In this document: one piece after another, positions 1-64,000 of the stretch | Layout: each line of letters begins with the position of its first letter | Position numbering within the stretch: position 1 is the stretch's first letter | Origin: Microvelia longipes | Taxonomy: Eukaryota > Arthropoda > Insecta > Hemiptera > Veliidae | Direction of reading: 5' to 3' | Assembly: GCA_018340805.1 (NCBI GenBank) | Contig: JACMZG010001911.1 | Span: forward strand, 49,913,713 to 49,977,712 | DNA length: 64,000 nt | Program-made: the position numbers and the translations under genes | The notes under the pieces: model-generated | What the model was told of the DNA's origin: nothing | What the model saw: the letters and a program-made list of their open reading frames with translations, nothing else | Databases searched by the model: none

Positions 1-117
1 AAATTTAACGAATTGTACTTCTGAGGACGAGGGAAGCGAGTCCGAAGTAGAGAGGACGAGCGTAGCAAATCCGATGAAATGAGGAAAAGTTTTGAGGTAC
101 CCCGTACCCGATTTTTT
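1..117 (+). mobile_element. 5S-type SINE, 3' tail (cut by window edge)
   Basis: This is the last part of the interspersed family described at 8374 and 22059. It carries the GGACGAG...GAGTCC body hairpin, then the conserved block ending GTACCCCGTACCCGA and an oligo-T run. The 5S-like part would lie left of the window. Confidence 0.7.
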
Positions 118-608
118 TCTAGTTTAACCTGAAATTTATCCAAATGGATTGAAATATATATATAGTTCGTATTTATTAAAACGAACTATATATATTTCAT
201 ACAATTGTAGAATTGAAGTCGTTCTTTTTCTAATAAGAAATCATGGAACTCTACAAAAAAAGACGTTTCTCTTTTAAGAAGAGAGGGGGCATGTAACAGG
301 GTGCTTTAGACCGATGTTTTTTGGGCTTATTTTTAGATAGAGAGAGAGAAACGGAAGACTCTCCTCTCTCAAATTTATTTTCGATCATGACAATAATAAC
401 AATTCTATTGTTTATATGGCTTTATACTTAGTTCTTTCAATCTACTTACAATAATTATAGTGAAGTCGTAATCCACTATATTTTAATCTAAATTAAGTTT
501 AAAACAAAGTTTTATTAATAGAACTTCTATTTATAAAACTATTTTAAGTTCTATTTATAAAACTTTGGTTTGAAAACTACCTGATCTTGATATCAATTAA
601 GTTTATAA
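118..608. other. AT-rich stretch with no recognised feature
   Basis: No open frame of note and no homology I recognise. Short inverted AT-rich words occur near 155-200. Confidence 0.5.
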
Positions 609-775
609 TACGACACACGGCTAAAATCAGTTGACAGCGTGGGAAAATAATGAGAGGGAGCCAATGAGGTTAGTCCTGGATGTTAAACCACGCCCTCAAT
701 TTCAAATCAGGCCAACTATATTGGTTCGTCAACACTATTTCCCGCGCTGTTAACTGATTTCAGCCGTGTATCGTA
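609..775. mobile_element. MITE family A, copy 1
   Basis: A 167-bp element with long inverted ends: TACGACACACGGCTAAAATC on the left and its near reverse complement on the right. No coding capacity. Other copies are at 6603, 37506 and 60101, which shows it is a dispersed non-autonomous DNA element. Confidence 0.8.
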
Positions 776-1349
776 CTATAGGTTCTTATTATGTTTTTGT
801 AAAATCTTTCATTAGCGATGTATAATTTGAAATTAAAAATGATGTTATGGTGCCTCCTAACCCTTATCAAAATGCAATAGCAATCAGCAATGCGGCATAT
901 TATATGTTACTGAAACAGAGATCCATATTAGTATGTAATGCTGCACGATTTTAGTTTGTTTTTCCCGCCATTATGAGTGATTCTCGGTATCCTTAGAGAT
1001 AAATCAACAGTTCTGAGAATGACATAACATTCTAAAATATATTTGTGATGGTTTTGTGACTTTTATTTGCTTTTCTTATTATTTAACAGTAAGTATAATA
1101 ATTTATTTTCTGTTTCGTATTTTTAACTACAATTTAGCCAAATAATTAAAATTTGCTTCTCAAAGGTTTGCCTCCAATAAGTATTTCCACAGTGCATTAA
1201 ACTTCTTTGTCTCCCACAAAGGTATTGTAGGTTACTGTGACATTTATTTTATTCGTTTTAATCGGTTTACATACACAAGTTAAGGATATCCCGCTAAGAA
1301 TAGGGGAAAAAGTAACACAATTTTAAATACCGCCCGTTTTAAGTAAAAA

Positions 1350-2465
1350 AAAATCTGTTACCGGGTTACTCGGAACTTTTCCTCACGACATTGGATTCGT
1401 TGCTCTTATCCTGACTACTTCAGACTACAATCTATCGTTTAGTTTAAAAATCCCCAAGGTCATAAGCATTTTGGGGATTGACCAGTCAGAGAAGCCGCTG
1501 CCAACCCCTCACTTGAGAGAGAAAAAAAATTCCTACCACCATAACCGCAGTAGGGAAATAACCTTCTTCCCGGCTATCTTTCACTTTGTTTGTAGTTCTT
1601 CTTCTGTTTACATCGTGTTGAAATCCACTTTCAAATTAATCATAAAAACGATATTATTAAAATAAAACTACACAAAAGAAATGGCCAAGAAAATACGGGT
1701 AAAATAATCTGATTTGTTTACATAGTTTTTCCCGCTCCTTTCTTGCAGTTTTTTTTTTCTTTAGAATCGGCGGTGCCTAAACTGACCTGTCAAGATTTTT
1801 AAAGTAGTCGATAGACTGTAGTGTCGCTCGTCCTTAGGATTTATAGTCATTATTTAGAATTATAAAGTCACTAAATTTATAATGCAACAAGTCTTCTGAC
1901 TTGCTTCGCTCATTCTCAGATAGTAAATAGATTATTTTTAATTTCCAGCCGTCACCCATCCAAGCACTAACCTCCCCCGATGCTGCTGAACGTTTATGAT
2001 CAACAAGAATAAAAGATTTTCTTGCCGTATTGAAACGAAACGTGGTATACTTATTTACCAGATAAAGGGATACATTTGTACTAAATTTCTACTGAAATTA
2101 TTTTACAATTTTTAAGTTTAAATTTAAAAAACTATACAAGTCATTCAAAAATGAACTATACCTGATAATGGGATTGAAACTTGGCACGTATCTTGGACAT
2201 GCATGTTGGCATGTATATCTACATGCTACGATATCTCGAATATTTTCAAATTAAAAAAACGAAATTCCTGAGTCAGTATTGCGGGTTAATGCATCATATA
2301 AAAATTATCTTCCGGATAGCCCAGCCCAACTAGGCCTAATGATTGATTTTTGTACCATGTTTCAAGTCTCTATTTAGCATAAGTACACTGAGAGATATGA
2401 TGATTACAGACACACAGACAGACAGATAGGTAACTTTGTGAAAATCTCTCTGGTGGTTTTATCAA
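1350..2465 (-). mobile_element. 5S-type composite repeat, - strand, split by MITE B
   Basis: Read on the - strand this carries the 5S-like segment (2001 down to 1943, with GGTTAGTGCTTGGATGGGTGAC), the body hairpins and the conserved 3' tail near 1350-1425. Upstream of the 5S part is the usual block that ends in a (CA/GA)n patch near 2410-2440. Family A/B logic dates it: a TA-flanked MITE (1426-1820) sits inside the tail. Confidence 0.75.
1426..1820. mobile_element. MITE family B, copy 1
   Basis: A 395-bp element running from TACAATCTATCGTTTAG to CGATAGACTGTA, with inverted ends of about 25 bp. The outer TA fits a Tc1/mariner-type TA target. It interrupts a 5S-type repeat between the words ttcagac and gtgtcgctcg. 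A second copy in inverted orientation is at 7724-8131. Confidence 0.75.
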
Positions 2466-3326
2466 GCAATTGTTTGACATATATCATAGACATTCGTTCA
2501 AAACTACTGGAAAAAATAGTTTTTAAAAAATCTATGATATATGTAAAACAATTGAGGGATAGAAAAATACCTAAGTATAATGATGTTAGTATGGAATTTC
2601 TAAAGATTTAATGCGGCTTCTAAAATGGCAATACTGTTATTCTTTAAATTAAACTTTTAAAATTACCAAAAGCAGTAACAAAATTTACATATTTAGGTAA
2701 TGGTTTCCAAAATAATAATTCTATATTACAATTTTGATCTCCACGAGATTTTTTTTTTTTTTTTTTGGCAAGAAACATATTTTTACAATTAGGGGACTAT
2801 TTTTCACCCAGAGAAGGGTTACATTTAATTTGTAATATGGAAGTACAAACATTTGAGCTTAAGGAAATTATAAGGCGGAGATCATGCCGAAATGTTAATT
2901 TGTGAGTCGTTGCCTTTACTTACACTCTACTAAAACTTGTATTCGTGGACACAGCTTTAGTTGTATACAATTTCGAGATCATGGAACAGAAAGGAGATGG
3001 GAGGGAGTCACCAATTTTTGTACGAGATGATATCTAATGTGCTTAATTGTTTATAAGTTAAATTAACGAAATAACTTTATGACTCGCTGTGTCACTCTTG
3101 CAACAAGTGTTTCTGAATACAAACACTTTGAATTTAATTAAAAAAATGTGTAAGACTATACGTATTCAAAACAATCAAGTCCCCATTTATAATACATGCT
3201 GAGACAATTTATCCATAGTTAGAGATTAGAGAGTTTGTAATTATTTCAATGATTTAATTCAATGACCAGAATTTACAATTGGTACCCTACCATAAACATT
3301 GTTTTTATTTAAATTTTATTTTTTAG
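2466..3326. other. Upstream DNA before the first DRC9 coding exon
   Basis: No gene seen. It ends in a pyrimidine-rich tract and AG at 3325-3326, a splice acceptor, so at least one non-coding or start-containing exon probably lies further upstream. A short inverted repeat lies at about 2470-2555. Confidence 0.5.
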
Positions 3327-3341
3327 GATGCTACAGAAGAA

Positions 3342-59930
<56,589 letters not shown>

Positions 59931-60043
59931 TGCTCTCTCGATATTATTTAAATAAGCGTTATGCCAATCTTTCTAAGAGTTGAGAATTTTAGTTGTTTAG
60001 TAATGATTTGTTAAAATGAGTTATTGGTAATTAATTCATGACC

Positions 60044-60049
60044 AATAAA
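60044..60049 (+). terminator. Candidate poly(A) signal of DRC9
   Basis: AATAAA 114 nt past the DRC9 stop codon. A second AATAAA is at 60293-60298, behind the MITE A copy, so two 3' ends are possible. Confidence 0.5.
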
Positions 60050-60100
60050 TCATTAATAGTTTCTGAAAGTGAAACAAAATTGCTTAAAATCAGCCTATGA

Positions 60101-60269
60101 TAAAACACACGGTTATAATCAGTTGACAGAGTAGGAAAATAATGTGAGGGAGCCAATAACATCAGTCCTATATGTTAAACCAAGGCCACAATTTTATATC
60201 GGACGAGCCTCATTGGTTCCTCAACACTATGTTCCCACGCTGTCAACTGATTGTTACCATATTTAATCT
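60101..60269. mobile_element. MITE family A, copy 4
   Basis: A diverged copy (aaacacacggttataatcag ... gtcaactgattgttaccat) between two candidate poly(A) signals of DRC9. Confidence 0.7.
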
Positions 60270-60464
60270 ATAGTAGAATCAGTGTCAAATGCAATAAATT
60301 TCTTCTGCGGGATTTCTTAAGTTAGAAATAACAATGTCCTTTATTACATTTTACCTTTAATTTTCATACAATAAATCTTCAAACAATAATCTCAGCAAAA
60401 CTGGCTTTTACCAATACAAGTTAGTTTGTATGCAATGTGACAATAAGATTACACTTTGTTTGTG

Positions 60465-60795
60465 TAATTTACCATTCACCACTTTGCTAGTGTCATCTAA
60501 AATTTATCACTTTGCTAGTGTCATCTACAATTTACCACTTTGCTAGTGTCATCTAAAATTTATCACTTTGCTAGTGTCATCTACAATTTACCACTTTGCA
60601 GTGTCATCTAAAATTTATCACTTTGCTAGTGTCATCTACAATTTACCACTTTGCTAGTGTCATCTAAAATTTATCACTTTGCTTGTGTCATCTACAATTT
60701 ACCACTTTGCCATCTACAATTTACCACTTTGCTATGTCATCTAAAATTTATCACTTTGCTTGTGTCATCTACAATTTATCACTTTGCTTATGTCA
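60465..60795. repeat. 27-bp tandem repeat in alternating forms
   Basis: About twelve units. atttaccactttgctagtgtcatcta alternates with the variant atttatcactttgc..., giving a 54-bp higher-order unit. Confidence 0.9.
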
Positions 60796-60999
60796 TAATT
60801 GTGTCTAATTAGTGGCTTTAATTTTCAACTCAACTGTTCCATATTGATTTTTTGTTATGGAATCAGATAAATATTTCTTCTCAGGATATAAATGACTTAA
60901 ATAATTTTAGTCTTGAACTATGATCCTTGTAAACATCCTTTTTCAATTTCTTTCGAGGCCCATTTTACAGTTTCACAACTTTACTTCTCAACTCTTTAC

Positions 61000-61710
61000 C
61001 TAAATAAGTTCATTATAATCAAGTCAAGATTTTAAAAATAAATTTTTTATTTAATATGAATTTTATTCAGGATTGACATAAATGAGCAGAGATGTGACTT
61101 ATTTACTAGTGAAAACTTTACGACTGCAGCAGTATATCTGAACACATATACATTTATTACATCACATTTAGATAGGTAATGTAAGTTACTTTTATATTAA
61201 AATCTATAAAATTTCTTGCATTAAAACATTTTTTATTCAAGTTTTAAAAAATGCTTTCTAAAATAAAAACCAAACAAAAAAATTAAAATAAAAAAAAAAT
61301 CATAAAAGTTACTACTTATTATGATTAATTTATTTTTTATTTAAAAATTTTAACTTTATTGTAAAAAACTGTAAAAATAGGGTATGCCTCGTGACTAAAA
61401 CAATAATTTGTATTTAAAAAAATAATTTTTCTCTTTGAAAAACTAATAATAGATTCAAATAATGCATGAATATTTTATGCATAATAATAAAAAGATATGT
61501 GTAAAGTTTAAAAATTAATTGAAACTTTGTTTAAAATGTTGCTCATATTGCTTTTGTGTCTCGTGCTCCAAATTATATTTATTTTCAACACTTCTTTAAA
61601 TGTAATTTATATAATAAATAAAAAATTGCTTTGTGTGAGTAATTATAACTATTTGAATGTATAGCGGACAATTATATTTTTCCTAGGAAGAAAACATAAA
61701 AAGATAACAT
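61000..61710. other. AT-rich stretch without recognised features
   Basis: No gene, RNA or repeat family recognised. Confidence 0.45.
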
Positions 61711-61715
61711 GGGAA

Positions 61716-62135
61716 TTGTTGTTTTTGTTGCTTATACAGCTTTTGACGCCTTATAGTTTTATGTTATGCTTTATACCTGATGGACAATTGAGTGTTTCTG
61801 GTCGCCATAAAATTGGTATCTAAATACTAATTCGAATACCAGGAGCATAAATATACTATTATTTGACACTTTTCTGTGGGTTCAATATTCGTTAGTCTCG
61901 ACACTTGATAACCTCGACACTTTAACTGATTCATGTGTCGATGATACGTCGTGTCGAGACATTTATGTGTCCAAACAACGTAGAATGCTTCCAGGGTAAA
62001 AATATTATAAATAAATATTTTTAGTCCTAACCTATGGTTGGGGTTTGTTGCTTTTACGGCTATTGATGCCTTATAATTTTATGATATACTAAACCTGATG
62101 TACAGTTAAATGTTTCAGGTTACCTATAACTTAGT
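61716..62135. repeat. Diverged direct repeat, two copies of about 100 bp
   Basis: gttgcttatacagcttttgacgcc at 61730 and gttgcttttacggctattgatgcc at 62048, each followed by similar ttatag/attttatg...cctgatg sequence. Confidence 0.65.
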
Positions 62136-62396
62136 TCCTTGCAGGGAGAATACAGCCATATAATATATACATTATTTATACTTGTTTAAAATTTTTGTTA
62201 TGGTTATTTCTTCTTGATGTTTGTTATTTTTAAACACTTGATAAATATTTTATTATTTTTATTTATTTTATTAGGTTTTAATTACTAAATGATTAGATAT
62301 GTTTTTAGTTATTGTTTTATTTGAATCGTTTTTTTTTTGTTTTTTTAATAATTTAGCTAAATTTTTATATTTTGCTTGACAGCAAGAAAGTATAGT

Positions 62397-63230
62397 TTTT
62401 CATAAACATTTATAGATATTGTAGCTATTAAACGTATAGTTTAATAGCTGAGCTACACATTTGGCAGCATGCAACATAGCAGAGCGTTCCACTGAATAGC
62501 GAGAACAGTGCATGATAATGTGCTCAAGAACCTCGACTTTATTGCAAGTATCGCAGTTCAGATCTTCCTCTATTTTAAGTTTATTTAAGTAGGATTTACT
62601 GACGACTGACACCATGGTTTATTCGAACTCGTGTTATAAATGTTGAAAAATATCTGCTGTTGGTAGTATGGCCTTTAAACCAAGGAACAAGACCGACTGT
62701 AGGCTGATATTCCTTTTTGAGCAACCCGGCTTGCTAGTTATTTTGCCATATTTGCCATTTAGATAGAGCCTATTACTTAATTTGCCTATAAATATCTTTA
62801 AATGGAATTTTATACTGCTTGCCATAGATAATTGCAGACTCATCGTCGTCACAGCTTCCCTTAGCTTTGTTGTCTACAATTTCATTAGACGTGATACCTG
62901 CGTGGCCTTTAAGTCAAACGAACACAATATTTTTATTCTTTAATGAGTTAGTGTAGCATAAATTAATTATTTGACATATTAAATAGTTGTTTCTATTTAC
63001 TATATAGAGATGAGAATGATTTATTTAGAAACAGCGGAAACTAGACTTTGATTATCTATAAAAATAACAAAATCATTAAGGATTTGTTGTTGTTCTGTTG
63101 TGTATGAAGAGACATATCTATTCAGCTTTACTCCTTTAAAATAATTTTGGGAATAATCATAGATAGAACCTATCGTTGATTTTGTACCCATCTGTAAATA
63201 AGCACTGTAACATATTGGCAATCTGGCCAC
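62397..63230 (-). pseudogene. LINE relic: RNase H domain and C-terminal zinc-knuckle region
   Basis: In three shifted - frames: GTKSTIGSIYDYSQNYFKG then SSYTTEQQQ and FVIFIDNQSLVSAVS (RNase H first and middle blocks, first acid lost); then LKGHAGITSNEIVDNKAKG (the final H..E..D block); then CDTCNKVEVLEHIIMHCSRY (CxxC...HxxxxC). This order is found at the end of ORF2 in RNase H-bearing LINEs of the I/Jockey/R1 group. Stops and frameshifts make it dead. Confidence 0.7.
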
Positions 63231-63850
63231 TGAGAGAATATAAGTAGATTAGGGGTCACTATGGGCAGACACAACATGCTCTTTTGAACCCTGGAGAGAT
63301 TAAATGTTAAAGTTTGGAGGGGTGGGGGTATATTTGATGTGGGATTAATTATGACGTTTAAAGATGTAGGGGGTAGGGGTGGGGGGTTTGAAATTTGTAA
63401 AAAAATGTTCATGTTGAGAGGGGGTGAGGTATTTGAAATTTGTATTGAATTATTGAATTATTTTTTGTACCATTTTTAACATTATTATTATTATTGTTTT
63501 GTTTTGTTTTATTCTCAGTGTTCCCACTGGTTAAAGGAAGATACGGACTAAGTCAAGCACTCTTCCTTTTTTTTATTTTATGTTATTTTTTAACTGATAA
63601 ATTTTCTAACAATATGTTTTGTGTTCATTATCGCTGCTTTCTGTAATTGCTCATACAAATATTATTATTATTATTATTGTATGTATTGTGAGTGTGTGTG
63701 TGTATGTGAGTGAGTAAGAGAGAAAGAGAGAGATAGACAATTAGAGCGAGAGAGAAAGTGAACCGACCCTATGATGATACATTTAATCATACATAAGTTG
63801 ATGTCATGTATCGAAAATTTTCTTTTTCGATCTACTTAAAGTATTGAATG
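63231..63850. other. Simple-sequence-rich stretch
   Basis: G-rich strand near 63310-63430, (ATT)n near 63480 and 63660, GT/GA-rich near 63690-63755. The 80-codon - frame is low complexity. Confidence 0.5.

Positions 63851-63852
<2 letters not shown>

Positions 63853-63901
<49 letters not shown>
63853..63901. repeat. (TA)n microsatellite
   Basis: About 50 bp, followed by the gtttcgaactgtttaagttc word that runs to the window edge. Confidence 0.9.
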
Positions 63902-63903
<2 letters not shown>

Positions 63904-64000
63904 TTAATTATAAAGAAACATTTAGAAAAATTACAATAAAAACGTAACGTTTCGAACTGTTTAAGTTCTTCCACAGACGAAGAGAGACTCGTCTCTCTCT

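Noticed and set aside
1943..2001. A functional 5S rRNA gene
   Set aside because: Only the internal part of 5S is present, with many changes, always inside the same repeat; the ends of 5S rRNA are missing.
60465..60795. Possible CRISPR-like array
   Set aside because: Repeats are contiguous 27-mers with no spacers.

Overview
This window looks like nuclear DNA from an animal, most likely an insect. It is very AT-rich, the genes are split by GT-AG introns (one of about 49 kb), and the space between exons is filled with transposable elements, foldbacks and microsatellites. No bacterial operon, viral gene set or CRISPR array is present. The species cannot be told from sequence alone.

The host gene is on the + strand. 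Eight coding exons between 3342 and 59930 join in frame into a protein of about 352 residues with a C-terminal IQ motif and a lysine-rich tail. I read it as dynein regulatory complex subunit 9 (DRC9/IQCG), a part of the nexin link of motile cilia and sperm flagella. Intron 5 (7534-56582) holds most of the rest of the window.

Inside intron 5, on the - strand, is a complete two-exon gene for a small cytochrome c oxidase subunit 6B-like protein (32787 to 24220). It has the twin CX9C/CX10C pattern. Further along, also on -, are two related terminal exons (39823-40362 and 43969-44544) encoding small single-zinc-finger, BED-like proteins. A + strand exon at 9155-9332 could be the first exon of a small membrane protein.

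The repeats are the most unusual part. (1) An interspersed family in at least ten places carries a segment of 5S rRNA that includes the 5S internal promoter region. It is followed by repeated hairpins with a GCGAAGC tip and an oligo-T end, like a 5S-derived SINE. (2) A 3.4 kb foldback element at 28669-32078 has an 11-bp target duplication and is split by a 2.4 kb TA-flanked foldback that keeps a mariner-type transposase motif. (3) A second foldback with 769-bp arms ends about 120 bp upstream of the COX6B-like start codon. A relative at 36676-38860 holds a MITE, which in turn holds a small LTR-type element with a primer-binding site. (4) A 972-bp solo LTR with a 5-bp duplication sits inside a 5S-type repeat. 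LINE relics lie at 20285-21730, 35475-36404, 48257-48478 and 62397-63230.

Layout: 1-3.3 kb, upstream DNA and repeats; 3.3-7.5 kb, DRC9 exons 1-5; 7.5-24 kb, intron with 5S-type repeats, MITEs and a LINE; 24-33 kb, COX6B-like gene with the nested foldbacks in its intron; 33-39 kb, foldbacks; 39-45 kb, zinc-finger exons; 45-56 kb, TIR element, palindromes, LTRs and tandem repeats; 56.6-60 kb, DRC9 exons 6-8; 60-64 kb, downstream repeats and a LINE RNase H relic.
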